Program-made: the position numbers and the translations under genes
Shown here: piece by piece, positions 35,570 through 47,052 of the stretch
How the letters are laid out: each line of letters opens with the position of its first letter
How positions within the stretch are numbered: the first letter of the stretch is position 1
Assembly (NCBI GenBank): GCA_023525715.1
Contig: CM042012.1
Span: 62,939,205-63,003,204 of the forward strand
Source of the DNA: Cichorium intybus
Lineage: Eukaryota; Streptophyta; Magnoliopsida; Asterales; Asteraceae
Direction of reading: 5' to 3'
DNA length: 64,000 nt
The notes under the pieces: model-generated
What the model was told of the DNA's origin: nothing
Databases searched by the model: none
Seen by the model: only the letters and a program-made list of their open reading frames with translations

Positions 35570-36426
35570 TTAGTTTGAAACTTGTAAACAAGTAAATGTA
35601 ATTGACTTTTGGTGATAGAGAATTATTTATAAGTTTGTTTACTGCCTTTTGTCAATTGTTTATTCTTGTGTTTCATTTTGCATGTTTTATTTCCCAAGTA
35701 ATATCATTATTCAAATTCCACAGTCGATCATACTTTTGGAAGTAAGTAATGAATTAAGACTGTCATGAATTGAATTGTAGATTGTCTAAGGATGTTAGAC
35801 ATAGCAATAGTATTTATACAATGTTCGTGAGTACTTAGAAATTGGGATTTAAGTATTGGATAAACCCATGATAAGAGAATTACTTTGTGGATTCTATCAC
35901 AAGTAAATCTGAGATGATAATATCTTATGATCTTAAAACATAGATATATGAGTTGTGATTTACAAGTCGGTTGTACATTGGTAATAGGTAAACGCATCTG
36001 TAACTTGATGTTATAAAATGTATTATCATTCATGATTTGATAAGTAAAGGATACAAGCATATGAGTCAAAGTTTATTTGTTCTTTTTGCCTTAACAGGAA
36101 AAGAGATATCTTTAGGCCCCTTGGTGATTTGGTTTTGACTTATAGTGCTGGGCCCAGCCAGGACTAAAATGATGAGTTCAATTAGAAGTCTTGAATCATC
36201 ACATATTAGAAATCGGGAAACAAAGTCTTAGACAATGATATTAATTCCAATCCATGTCTCATGTCCAGATGATATCCTGCAGAATGGGGGATTATATGAT
36301 CACTTATCTTAGGACACGTAATTCATTGGGTCAGGGTTCATCAGCGGTTTTTGGAAGCTAAATTTGCTGATCGATTCAAAAGTTATACTAGCAGTTATAG
36401 TTATTAGACTTATCCAAGTGGGAGAC
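35570..36426 (+). other. 3-prime non-coding region and PPT of Copia 1
   Basis: About 850 bp without coding signal. 36,060-36,426 is the counterpart of the left array fragment. The PPT CCAAGTGGGAGAC (36,414-36,426) directly precedes the LTR. Confidence 0.75.
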
Positions 36427-37290
36427 TGTTGGATTAGGTGTCTAAGCCCATAACTATAATTGGTATATACTTGAATTGATAGTAGCACAGTAACTTTGGC
36501 TTGCCCTCAGTAGTCCAAATGGTATTAGGGTTAATAGAGAGAGAGAAATAAATAGTTTGTTAATTTATTATGTGATGATAAATTAATTAAACTAGTTTGG
36601 AATTAATTAGAATTAATTAGAATTAATTTGGAAATAATTAAAAGTGTAGGGGCTGAATTGTAATTGTTCAATAGTTAAACAAGGAAGGATATGAGACGAA
36701 TTTTTAAAAGATATTTATCCTTAATCTCGTCCACCATGAGTAGTGGTGGATAGGGGTTCATCCCTTCCATTTCTGTTCAAGATAGAGTGGAGGTGAAGGG
36801 GTTTTGAATTTAATGATAAAATGTTTATATGGTTTAAATTCAAATAAGGCTTATCCCTAATACCTTTACAGACTATAAATACCCCTCCCTGTGGCCTCAA
36901 AACCTACGACATTCCTGTAGACAGTACTCTGGAATTTTCTCTTCTCTCTCAAGAGAATCTATAATTTATTTTCTAAAGTTTTATAGCGAGCTTTTCTTAA
37001 TAAGACAATTAAGATAAATAACCTAATCACTTGGACTTTTGGGTGTGAACCATTAGAGGCACAACACTTGTGGTGCTTGCTTCCAAGAGATCTACGAGAC
37101 AAGGAACAATTGTTATTTTCTATAATAACAATAAGGTATGTAATCCTAAACCCTTTTATGGGTTTCGATTATTTGCTAGGGTTTTATTTAGATGTTCTTA
37201 GTTATATGTTCAATAGTGAAAACATAGATCCTTTTTAGGTTGCATGTGAACTTAAGAGTTTGATTTTATTTGTTTACCTAAATCCTATCA
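36427..37290 (+). repeat. Copia 1 right (3-prime) LTR
   Basis: An 864-bp LTR starting TGTTGGATTAGGTGTC and ending CCTATCA. TATA box ACTATAAATACCCC at 36,871-36,888. It differs from the middle LTR by substitutions and by an extra AATTAATTAG-type duplication near 36,600. Confidence 0.85.
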
Positions 37291-37559
37291 AAAACACTAT
37301 TGCTAACTCCTTTACCAAGGTTAAACTCGTTTTCTAGAAAAAAAAAGAAGAAAAAATATTGACATGGATATTATGTAACATAAAATTTCTTTTATGAAGG
37401 TAACAAAGTTTATTTTTGTTTAAAATACCAATCAACTTAAAATAATATTTTTTGACTTCTACCGAAATACTTTTTGATGACTTGGAAACAAAGATACACA
37501 CACAATCTCTCTCCACTAGGGCAACATCTACCACCTCTCTTTAACGATGCTCATTTTTA

Positions 37560-38940
37560 ATCTTTTTGACAACAACATCCTATTAATCTAGCAAGGAGCT
37601 AGACACAAAAAGACAATTACATCAAAGAAATGGCAATGTTGAGATCTTAAAGCCAACCAACCTATATTAGTTTGACCCTGCTCCCATTGTACACTTAGAT
37701 AGAAGTCTGAGTAGCATTTTTATCAAATATATGATTCTTTCTTGGAGCATTACTACCAAACAATGAAACATCCAAAGATGCCACCACAAAGTAAAAAAAG
37801 GCTTGATTTACTCATTGTAAAGCCTCAACATGTATAAATAGGAGACCTTAGGTAAGCCAATCTTGAAAAGAAGGTTCCGCCATTTCTCTAGTTGAGCCAT
37901 GATAACCTTAAGAAAGAAGAATTCAAAGACCAAGTGGTTCACAAATTCTAAGGCCACATCGCACACCATACAAGTCACCAAAGGAATATCTAAACCTCTA
38001 CTAGCCACATTAATTCTGGTAGCAAGCTTTTTCAAATATATTTGCAAGTCTAACAATCACATTAGCCAGAAGGAGCTAACAACAACGTGTAGGACAATCA
38101 CTGAAATCAAAATATGCCTATTGACAAACATTTTCATGCAAGCAACACTGAAATCACCCATGTTAACCAAAGACCAATATCACATGACCATGTTGAGGAA
38201 AGTTAAATTACGGACAAGAGGTCTAAGAGCTCACTCAACTGCTCGGTTTAAGCACCTCCCTTCGACTCATAGTGGAAAGATGCCATTTAACCGGGTTGGT
38301 AAAATTTTGACAAAACTGTAAGTTTCTTATTAAATTCAAACACATGGACTTGTGAGAATTACAATTTTAAAAGAACATCCTTAATCCACAAATCCTCCTA
38401 AAACATGGTAAGAGACCCATCACCAACTTTCTCTTTACACGTAGACAGGAGAACAAATCCCTTTTCCAGTAAAGTCTCCAAAGTCTTAAAAATAGCAACC
38501 CACGAGGAACATGTACCATTCCTTGGCAATATATGATCAAGTAACCTAGGAAAACCCATAAATGTCTATTCTACCCTATCCTAAACTACATTTGGTGAAT
38601 ATAGGGACCGCCAAATCCGCTTTAAAAGAGCACGAAGATTAGAGAAATAACAGTATTCATAGTGAGACGATCATATTTCTTTTGTGAGATAGCGTTTTTC
38701 CAACTCACCCACATCATTTTTATTTCCTCCAAATCAACCCCCAATATAAAGTTGTTTGACAAGGACTCAAGATGACAAATAATAGCCTTTGGAGCTTTAA
38801 ACAAACATATAAATTCTGTAGGCAAAGAGCCAAAAAATGACTTGATAAAAGTCAATCTACCACCTACAAAAAGTGTTTTTTTGCCTTCCACGTGTATAGT
38901 TTAGTGGTGACTTTCCGAACAATATCTTTCCAAGAATGAC
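37560..38940 (-). pseudogene. LINE (non-LTR) reverse transcriptase fossil
   Basis: Two minus-strand blocks are recognisable. 38,891-38,622 encodes KTLFVGGRLTFIKSFFGSLP, FICLFKAPKAIICHLESLSNNFILG and MMWVSWKNAISQKKYD, the C-terminal RT thumb region of plant L1-like LINEs. 38,056-37,808 encodes LKKLATRINVASRGLDIPLVTCMVCDVALEFVNHLVFEF, the zf-RVT domain that follows it. The spacing and order are correct, but many stops lie between. The 5-prime part (endonuclease, most of RT) is missing. 37,291-37,560 shows nothing recognisable. Confidence 0.65.
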
Positions 38941-38967
38941 TACTTTTGATATTGTGATTATCTCCTG

Positions 38968-39580
38968 TGAATGCCATTAAGGTTGTATATAGTAGGAACT
39001 AAATAGCCTTAGAATGCTTGATCTGGCCTTAATGCATGTTCCTTGTTTAGTTGTTGCCTTAGGGTAGGATCTTTTATTTGTATGTCTATTTGATTCTACG
39101 TTGTATACAACAGTGCATTTACGAGACGACTCGTCATCATTGAGGAAGTTTCATCTTAGTAGAGTAACATGGTGCAGTGGAATTCCTAGTGGTGTAGGAA
39201 GAGTTAAGATGTGTGTGTGTGCGGGATGGCCTGTTAGCAAGAATGCCTCGAATGGTTTGTTTACTTGCTACTTACTATTAGGGATGTATGCTAGTATTGA
39301 TTAGTTGTTTAGCGAATGCCATAAAAGTTGTATGCAGTAGGAACTGAATAGTCTTAGAATGCTTGATTTGGCCTTATTGCAGGTTCCTTATTTCGTTGTT
39401 GCCTTAGGGTAGAATATCTTATTCAAATGCCTATTTGATTCTACATTGTATACTACTGTGTGCATTTCCGAGGCAATTAATAATCACTATAGGAAATTTC
39501 GTTAAAGTAAGGTAGCAGGCTACATGGTATTCTTGGCGGTCTAGGAACAGTGTTGGTATATGCTAGTGCGGGCATATGTG
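38968..39580. repeat. Two tandem diverged copies of a ~270-bp sequence
   Basis: Copy 1 (38,968-39,236) and copy 2 (39,315-39,580) share GAATGCCAT, AGTAGGAACT, TTAGAATGCTTGAT, GTTGCCTTAGGGTAG and TATTTGATTCTAC. No coding is seen. 39,581-39,790, which follows, has an ATTTCGGGACGA word common in Gypsy 3-prime regions, so the pair may be Gypsy-derived. Confidence 0.6.
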
Positions 39581-39799
39581 TTAGAATTATCGATGAGAAG
39601 CAAATTAGGCATTTCGGGACGAGTCTCGGAACAGACATGAATAGGTGTGGAAGGTAGTAGCAAAGCTTCTACTATAGAAAGCACAGGATCCGTTTTCGAA
39701 TCGGGAAATTAGTCACGGGGAATCCAAGGAGCTGAGGTGTATGTAATTAACATAAGATATGTGAGTGCTAATGAATTACAGTACCCTTTATCCATTTGA

Positions 39800-40823
39800 T
39801 TATTAAATGGTGATCATGAGGTAGATGCTCAGAACGAGGGAGAGCAGGTTTCTAAATATTTTCATGAAAATCCATCAAACCTTGATGCCCAGATCGAGGG
39901 GGAGAAAACACCACCTGATGATGACGTTCATTCTGTTTCTAGTTATCCTTTAGACATTGAAGAAATCATTGCGGAGTCTCGTCATGAAAATAATTTTGAA
40001 TTTCTAGAAAAATGGACTTGTAGTCATCCGAAGGAACGTGTTATAGGTAATCCTCAAGATTGGGTTCTTACATGTGTACAATTAAAAGAAAAACTAAATG
40101 AGATAAACTAAAATTCAGAAGTTTCTATGCTTAACATTTTCATTACTAAAATTGAGCCAAAAATTGTAAAAGATGCTTTTGAACATCTTGATTGGGTCGA
40201 AGCCATTCAGAGTAAAATAGCTGAATTTGAAAGAAACAAAGTTTGGAGGTTAATTCCTAGACTTGCTAATGCCTCCGTTGTGGGACTCAAGAGGGTTTTT
40301 AAAAATAAACTTGATACCGAAGGAAACATTCTGTGTAATAAAGCGTATTTAGTTGTAAAAGGATAATGTCAACCGGAGGGAATCGATTATGAAGAAACCT
40401 TCGCTCCTGTTGCCAGACTCAAATTAGTTCGTATATTTTTAGCTTATGATACTCATAAAAACTTTGACGCTTATCAAATGGACGTTAAATTTGCTTTTCT
40501 CAGTGGCGAACTCAAGGAAACAGTGTTTGTGGAACAACCTCTTGGTTTTATAAATGACGATTTTCCCAATCACCATTACATCCTTGACAAAGCACTCTAC
40601 GGGTTAAAGCACACACCAAGAGCTTGGTAAGAAACTTTAACTTGAAACAATCAAACTTCAAACAAGGCTCTGTTTATCCCACCCTGTTCCAAAGGAAAGT
40701 TGTTAATCATCTAATGTTGGTTCAAATTTAGGTAGATGATATCATCTTTGGATCGACATACCCTTCTCTTTCTAAAGAAATTGGGAGTTGAAGGAAAAGT
40801 AAATTTCAAATAAGCATGATGGG
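39800..40823 (+). pseudogene. Copia reverse-transcriptase fragment (SIRE-related)
   Basis: The plus-strand frame shows DAFEHLDWVEAIQSKIAEFERNKVWRLIPR, KNKLDTEGNILCNKA, GIDYEETFAPVARL, MDVKFAFLSGELKETVFVEQPLGF and LYGLKHTPRAW, with stops at 40,364 and 40,628. The same protein family as the SIRE element to the right (compare 48,446-47,725). It carries the pre-RT linker at its left and breaks off exactly where the SIRE 3-prime LTR begins at about 40,824, in the middle of ...ISMMG. It is therefore the insertion target. Confidence 0.75.
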
Positions 40824-41593
40824 TATTACGCATAAAATTTTCCACAAGGATCCTACCGAGGATCCTGGGCAAGATCCTGATTAAGGATCTTGGCCAGGAT
40901 CTGTTGAGCAAGTACATAGCTTAATCTGAATCGGAGCAGTTCGACAACCGAAGAGAATCAACTGTCAGAAGCAACCAGAAAAACAAACGAAGTCTTGTCA
41001 GTACTGTTGAGGTCTACACCTCGAACGAATCCTCAGTTCCTTCTCTAGAAAGATCTTAGGTCCGGTTGGACAAACTCAGGAAAATATACAGTTAGAAAAG
41101 TATCTCAGTCAGAGTGCATCTCTGTTGGGTTGAAATCAATTTAGTGTTGAATAATGACTATTGTTCTAGCAATTCTATATGGGTTTAGCAATCACACACG
41201 AGTAATATAAAGCAAATAGATGAACAAGGTGAATTGGATAACTTGTGCCGAATTCTTGATTATAACTTTAGGGTTTTACAATGTGGTATTACAATCGCAT
41301 TCTACACGGTATGGTATCACTGATATTTATACTAAATCAGTGATACGCATAATACAACCTTTTACAGAGAATATCCTATCAGTGTACTACCCAATAGGAT
41401 AAGAGATTCATGCACCACGTATTGTACTATACGCGTGCACACAAAAGGTTGACAGGCTGTGAAGTCTTCGGATCATCCGTGCATCACACTTCAGAGTCTT
41501 CAGACTTCGGGGTCTTCTATTTCTTTATTACTTCGGAGACATGGGCAGGAGGACTTCAGATGATTGGGCACTTCAGCACAAATAGTCTCAACA
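40824..41593 (-). repeat. SIRE-type 3-prime LTR
   Basis: It starts on the minus strand at 41,593 with TGTTGAGACTATTTG after the PPT, and its left end is near 40,820-40,830, where the target Copia RT resumes. A TATA-like TAGTATAAATATC (minus) lies at about 41,321-41,335. Six GATC words are clustered at 40,847-40,902. The exact left end is uncertain because the second LTR is not in the window. Confidence 0.65.
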
Positions 41594-41610
41594 ATCTCCC
41601 CCTTTGTGTG
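41594..41610 (-). other. PPT of SIRE-type element
   Basis: Minus strand CACAAAGGGGGAGAT directly before the TGTTGAG LTR start. Confidence 0.75.
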
Positions 41611-41625
41611 AAGTGCATCTGAAGC

Positions 41626-42703
41626 CTATCTTTGTTGTCGGTAGTGTTTCTTGTAGGCCTGCTTCAAAGTCTGCCTCACTGTCAACCACCAGTTGAGGTG
41701 TTCCCTCACTTTCTTTTTCTCTTGCCAGTTGTTTACGAAGCAGTTATTGACCAGGGCAAGAACTTGTTTGATAGACTCCGAAGGGAAACGACCCATGAAG
41801 TCAATATCAAAGAATTTAGTCACCATGGTTTCAATGTCATGGGACAATCCTTTGAACACCACACCCCAGGGCTTGTCAACAATCTGCCCAGCCTTCAAAT
41901 GTTCAAAATTTTCCATTGTGGTTGGTGGGGGTGCAAGAGATTGATTGAAGAGCTCGGCCACAACAATATCAAACCTGGTCACTCTTAGAAGATAGTTTCT
42001 GAAGAAGGAGGAGATGTGAGTTTTGGCTGTTGCGAAGACCCCCATATCTTCGCACTGATTGCCTGCTGAGAACTTCAGGATGTCAAGAAGAGTTATGAAG
42101 TCTGAAGGATTCATAATCAGGAAGTCAGCAATGGTGAACTTCGACTCTTCATCTTCATTTGCACCCCAAAGTACAAAAACGTTTAGGTTCTGAAAACCTA
42201 CATACTCCTCTCCTCTCTTGATATAAATTATTTTCACTATTTTTTTCTCACTCCATCTCATAGTTCGGAGCTTGGATGAACTTTGCATGGAATGCAACCT
42301 TTCTTGTCTTGTATTCCGGCAGCTTCTCTTTTGGTACATTCCATTCAAATTGCAGAAAGGCGAATGTCTTTGGATTGTAGGGGAGATCCAGCTGCTGGTT
42401 TTTGCCGTTCTTTGTTTCAAGGCTCTTGAGTGGAAGCCTGTTATTAACATGGAAGTCATTGAAACTAATGGCCTTGATTAGCTCCTCAGTCCATGTCTGG
42501 TTTTCAATGGTGATCCTGTTTATTTCGAGGATATTCCTATACTCCTCTTCCCTTTCCCGATTTGCTTGCTCCATATGAGGAGCAATCCTAATTTCTTTCA
42601 CCAAAGGCCGCAAACTGGAACCACCTGCTTCAGTTGTCATTGTGGTTTCGAAGATGGGGCCAGCCTTGGAGGAAATTGGAGGAATAAAGGGTGGTCTACC
42701 CAA
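41626..42703 (-). pseudogene. C-terminal part of SIRE third ORF
   Basis: The frame 42,703-42,248 (LGRPPFIPPISSKAGP, NRITIENQTWTEELIKAIS, KTFAFLQFEWNVPKEKLPEY) is in phase with the ORF that ends at 42,797, separated only by a TAA and 31 codons. A one-step frame change near 42,250 moves the reading to 42,459-41,626 (KFTIADFLIMNPSDFITLLDIL, NYLLRVTRFDIVVAELFNQSL, NWWLTVRQTLKQAYKKHY). Together they appear to be the original C-terminal ~380 residues of the third ORF. No known domain was recognised. Confidence 0.6.
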
Positions 42704-42796
42704 GATTGTTGATTGTTGTTCTGTTGTTGTTGTTACCAGGGCTTCGGAGGTTGCGGTTTCTCCGGCTTGAGACCCAGGGACTTCGACTTCTCCCCC

Positions 42797-44989
42797 TTAT
42801 GAAGGATGAACAATGTGTTCACCCTGAGCAGTTAGCTGGGGTCTACCTTTTTCGGCCTGTGATTTCTCCATTTTCAAGGAGACGTTGATCATGGGTTGAA
42901 GGGTGGTCTTCAACTTTGTGACCACATCGATGATGATGACCTGGTTTGTTGTTCTGAGCTCCTTGGCAAAAGTAGCCACTGCAGAAGATGACAATTCCGC
43001 AGTGAGCTCTTCCACATGTTTGTGGGCATCAGATAGGTGTTTGGCAAACCCTATCTGGTAATGAGAGTTGAAGGACTCAGTTGATGTACGAAGATCATGC
43101 AGCTCCTTTGTCACTTCGAAGTTAGATAACTCCATTTTTCTCACCAGCTCCTCAATTTGTTTATCATTTTGCTCCTTAAGGAGCTGGTGCCTCTCATTTA
43201 TCTGCTCAACAGCAGTGTTGAGCTTCCCTTCAATGGCCCTTTGAATTTCTGTTTGTTTCTCCAGAACACGTTGTTTTGAAGCCTTGACCAATTCTTCCAT
43301 TTTCCCGGTCAAGGATTTTTGAACCTCAGCAATCAGGTCCTCAACACTAGCTTCAGGCTTCTTTGTGGGATCGAAGCCAGTGTTGGTTTGCAACAGGACA
43401 TCTAGTTTTCGGTTGAGGATTTTGTATTGTTTCCCCAAGATGAAGTCTGTATCATCCAGACCTTCATCATCGTTTTCTTCAATGGTGATAGGTGCCATGT
43501 GGAAGGCAGCCATGGCCTCTTCGGTGGATGAGGGTTGTGAAGAAATGTTGGCTTCAAAATTGAAGTCATCTTGGAATGGATAATCCTGCAGGGATGTATC
43601 CAGACCAGTTGTGGAAGTGTTAAAAAATGGATCCGAAGCGGATGAAATCAATGGTGTTTCGATGGAGGTTGATTTTGGTGGTGGAGGAGGTGGCACTTCG
43701 GATGAAGTTGTGTGCATTGTTGTTGTTTGTTGAGCACTTGTGGGAGGAGGGGGTGGTGGAGTTGTTGTATGAGGAGGTGTAGGTGGTCTGGTTGTTTTAG
43801 GTGGTGATTGTGGTTCAGTAGTGTTTGGTGGAGTGGGTGGTCTTGTTTCATGGATTGGTGAGGATTGGTGTTCTTCTTCTTCTTCTGGAATGGCTTCGGG
43901 GTTTTTCTCAAACTCCGAAGATTCATCCCTGATGGCCAATTTCCTTGACCTCTTCGGTTGTTTCCTCTTCGGAGTGATCTGCTCCAAAGCCTTTCTCTTT
44001 TTCTTGATTTTCTTTGGACCACTTGGTCCACCAGTTGTTTTCTTTTTGCCCTTAGCTTTTGTTTGAGCCTTTGTTGCTGCAGTCTGAATCCCTTCCTGAG
44101 TAACATCACGAACAGGGTATGGAATAATAAGGGTATTCCTGTAAGTGTTTACCTCATTGCACTCCATGGGCACTTTAGAGAGCATAGCCTGAGGAATTTG
44201 GGCATAGAAGGTTGCCGGTTCTTCATCTAGGGCAGGAATTGCGATCGGAGTGAACTTCATCTCAGCAAGCGAGGGATCAGGAACATACCCTGCTTGCTGG
44301 TAGTGGGCATGTACAACAATAGCCCAGAATCTGGCATTTGCAATTTCTGTACCCTTCAGACTATGGTTTATATGGGAGTAAAAATCAGCCCAAAGAATCG
44401 ATATGAAATCTACTTTAACATCATAGTAGATTCCATAGAGGAGGCCTTGGAAGGCAACGCTTACCGAGTCTAAGCCAGAGGTTCTTCCAGAAAGACATCT
44501 AAGGAAGATACTGAAGAAGTATCTCCAAAGATCAGGAAGTTGGTTTTTCTTGAAAGTGCTGATCGTTTCAAGCAGGGGTTCATACCCCATCTCGTTGAAC
44601 ATAGCGACCAGTTGATCAGCAGACGGGACCACCATTTCCTTCGAGTTGTAAACTGGAAGATGGAGAGCTTCAGCAAACTTCTCCTTGGTCAGTTGTATCT
44701 TCTTGGTCTTGCCCTTGGAGTCGACAGCCTCATAAAACACATATTTGACTTGGTTGTTGGAGTCAAATAAAGCATTTGATGTGTAGTGTGCCCTGTGAAC
44801 CAGAGTCGCAGGGATAGAAGGAGTGTAGGTTAAGGCATAACCGAGAATAGACCTTTTTAGACATTCCACCACCGCATCAATCGGTTGAGGGTAAAGCTTC
44901 AGATCGTTGCGGAGAACCAGATTAGCAGACTGGTTCTTGAGAACAAGGATGGAGATTGCTTCAGTTGTTTGAGATGATGCTTCAGCCAT
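42797..44989 (-). CDS. SIRE third ORF (env-position protein), N-terminal 730 codons
   Basis: ATG at 44,989. Residues 1-290 form a helical domain with no name I am sure of (ILGYALTYTPSIPATLVHR, VKYVFYEAVDSKGKTKKIQL, FARFWAIVVHAHYQQ-like stretches). Residues 310-350 are strongly basic (KKIKKKRK, PKRKQPKRSRK; nuclear-localisation-like). Residues 370-440 are Glu- then Pro/Thr-rich. Residues about 560-720 are a long coiled coil (KASKQRVLEKQTEIQRAI, KLNTAVEQINERHQLLKEQ). No signal peptide or membrane segment is evident, so the env label is positional. The frame ends at a TAA that looks like a mutation, because the phase continues downstream. Similar ORFs accompany SIRE copies in other plants; function unknown. 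Confidence 0.75.
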   Translation of the reverse strand: MAEASSQTTEAISILVLKNQSANLVLRNDLKLYPQPIDAVVECLKRSILGYALTYTPSIPATLVHRAHYTSNALFDSNNQVKYVFYEAVDSKGKTKKIQLTKEKFAEALHLPVYNSKEMVVPSADQLVAMFNEMGYEPLLETISTFKKNQLPDLWRYFFSIFLRCLSGRTSGLDSVSVAFQGLLYGIYYDVKVDFISILWADFYSHINHSLKGTEIANARFWAIVVHAHYQQAGYVPDPSLAEMKFTPIAIPALDEEPATFYAQIPQAMLSKVPMECNEVNTYRNTLIIPYPVRDVTQEGIQTAATKAQTKAKGKKKTTGGPSGPKKIKKKRKALEQITPKRKQPKRSRKLAIRDESSEFEKNPEAIPEEEEEHQSSPIHETRPPTPPNTTEPQSPPKTTRPPTPPHTTTPPPPPPTSAQQTTTMHTTSSEVPPPPPPKSTSIETPLISSASDPFFNTSTTGLDTSLQDYPFQDDFNFEANISSQPSSTEEAMAAFHMAPITIEENDDEGLDDTDFILGKQYKILNRKLDVLLQTNTGFDPTKKPEASVEDLIAEVQKSLTGKMEELVKASKQRVLEKQTEIQRAIEGKLNTAVEQINERHQLLKEQNDKQIEELVRKMELSNFEVTKELHDLRTSTESFNSHYQIGFAKHLSDAHKHVEELTAELSSSAVATFAKELRTTNQVIIIDVVTKLKTTLQPMINVSLKMEKSQAEKGRPQLTAQGEHIVHPS

Positions 44990-47052
44990 TGTTGAAGTGT
45001 TTGAGGAAGACGAGTGAACTTAGGGTTTTTGAGAGAATTTTGCAGAGGAGTTCTGAGAGTAATGATCGCGTAAAGAGATGAACAGATGGGTCATGAGGTA
45101 TATATAGTATTCGTGGTCCCAAGGCCATTTAATGCGTGTGGGAAAAGGTCCACTAATAGTATGACACATCAGCACCCCACCGTTCTACTTTTCCTGCAAA
45201 AACGTAACAGTATGTCTGTCAGTCATTATTATTTGAAATTGAACCGCCATATTCACACGATCTTCTTGTTAGGATTTGCCACGCTTGTCTCAGTGACAAC
45301 TGTGTAACAACGGTTATTAAATTCAAAAGAATGTTTGTCTCTGAGATAATCATAAATGTGGAAATCAATTGAGCAATAAATTGACTTCGGTTCTTTGAAG
45401 AAAATTATGACCATTATGAGTGCTCATCGGAGTGAAGTCATAAAGTTATGATTAACTCCGAAGAGAGTAGTCTTTACTTAGGGTGATTTGGTAGGACACC
45501 AAAGTCCATTGGTTTTCTCTTGGTTTTTCTTTGAAATTTTGGTTTTACTTTTGAGTGATGCAATATGACATTTATCCTTAACTTCCTGGAATATTGTGAA
45601 AAGATGATTTAACAAGTTAATGTCCAGAATCATTCGAATCATGTTGGAAGTCCATTTTTCATTTCAAAGGTTATTTCATTCAAATATCAGTCATGAATGT
45701 ATAAGTCTAATCACCCCATCACTAACTTGATTTCGCATTTTGCAATATGGTTTGAATTGTGCTTTTGTGTTTCAAATTTTCATACATAATAATGGTAACA
45801 TTCTATGCATTTGAAATTTAAAGAACTTTTCATTCTTGAATTGAACATCAGAAGTGTTTTTATAAATTGGATTGTTTTTTATGAACCTTTTTGAAAAATC
45901 TATTCCCTTTCATCAATTGAAGTGTTTGGATACTAAGCTCTGATGATAAGCCTTTGAGCTTCGTACACCACTCCAACTTTATCATTTAAGATAGACTACT
46001 TGAAATGTTCATATTCTCTACAAAGTACTCGACTATGTTATAGGAGCTCCCTGTATCGTTATTTAAAACAGATGAATACGCCTTTGAGTGCTGATTTCTT
46101 TTTCGTTTTGCACTCCCTGATTATCTTTTTGTTTTGCTTGTTGTCTTTGAGTCTTTTGACAAATTGTTTTCTGTTTATCTTTTTGATGATTTTCAATTTT
46201 TCCTTTTTATCTTTTCAATTTTGGATTTCCTTATCCGAAGATGCAAAATTTTCACCATCTAGTTTCTTTCTTGGTGCCTTTTGGTTTTGTTTTATACAAT
46301 CCTTGAGTGTGAAAAGCTTCTTTTAGTTCAATTTTGTACCATTAATGAAAAGAATTTTTAAATTTGCTTATCAGACAATGTTGGTACTATTTTTGAAGAA
46401 AACTTCGGAACACTTGAGTTATCCTGTGTAGTTCTGAGGCTACATGATTAATTTGAAGTTTAAGCGAGTCAAGTTCAGAAGGGATGTTAGAAATAGACAC
46501 TTTGTTAAAGATATTGGAATCAAACAAGGCTTCAAATTGTAAAATAGCCTTAACCTCACTTCGAAGTCTGTTTTCTTACCAATGTTTCAAGTCGATTCCC
46601 AAGTACCTTTTAGTGCAATAAGGTATGATTATCAGAATCTAAAATCAAAGTTTTGTCATTTACTTGGTTAATTCATGAAAGTAAGATTCAACTTCGTCAT
46701 TGTGCATCAGACTTTTCTCAAAACTTAGTGCGAAGGCATAAAACTTTATTTTTCTTGTTTTTGAATTTTCTTTGACTTAAAAACTTTTTGATTTTGTCCT
46801 TAACAAGTGAAGTCAAGATATGTTTAGGTGGAATTTTTCCATTTTCATGATTTTATTTGACAGAAAATTTTGTTCCGCAGAGTTCCGAAGTGAAGTTTTA
46901 CTTCAGAGAGCTGCGGGTGGAATTCTAAGTGATTTTTCTTGTTTTACTCCGATGAGCTCCGAAGCGATGAAACTCTTCGGAGCGCTGCGGTGTTTTGTGA
47001 TTTTACGAATTATCAAACTGAAGAAGGGAGTGATAGTGAGCAAATCTGAGAT
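44990..47052 (-). other. Non-coding spacer between SIRE pol and third ORF
   Basis: About 2 kb, T-rich on the plus strand, with no conserved frame on either strand. The part next to the third ORF carries a TATA-like box and a CT/CAA-rich segment resembling a plant 5-prime UTR. The rest shows nothing recognisable. Confidence 0.5.
45097..45112 (-). promoter_or_regulatory. Candidate internal promoter of SIRE third ORF
   Basis: Minus strand ATACTATATATACCTCATG, about 110 bp upstream of ATG 44,989. The leader between is rich in C, T and A (CTCTTTACGCG, ACTCTCAGAACTCCTC, CTTCCTCAAACACTTC), like a plant 5-prime UTR. This would let the third ORF be transcribed separately from gag-pol. Confidence 0.45.

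Larger units (their letters stand above)
16318..37290 (+). mobile_element. Ty1/Copia array 1 (3-prime fragment, LTR, internal, LTR)
   Basis: The array consists of a 3-prime internal fragment (16,318-16,553 plus 29,381-29,517), an LTR (29,518-30,344), a complete but decayed internal region, and a second LTR (36,427-37,290). The left fragment matches 36,060-36,426 of the right copy up to the PPT. Two internal regions thus share the middle LTR, the signature of unequal LTR recombination. The Tekay-like complex 16,554-29,380 splits the left fragment. Domain order PR-IN-RT-RH identifies Copia; the RNase H wording (VADSTCESQYIAASETSKEA) fits TAR/Tork-like lineages, which I do not separate further. 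Confidence 0.8.

Noticed and set aside
42797..44989. Calling the SIRE third ORF an envelope protein
   Set aside because: Neither a signal peptide nor a transmembrane segment is visible; only its position resembles env.
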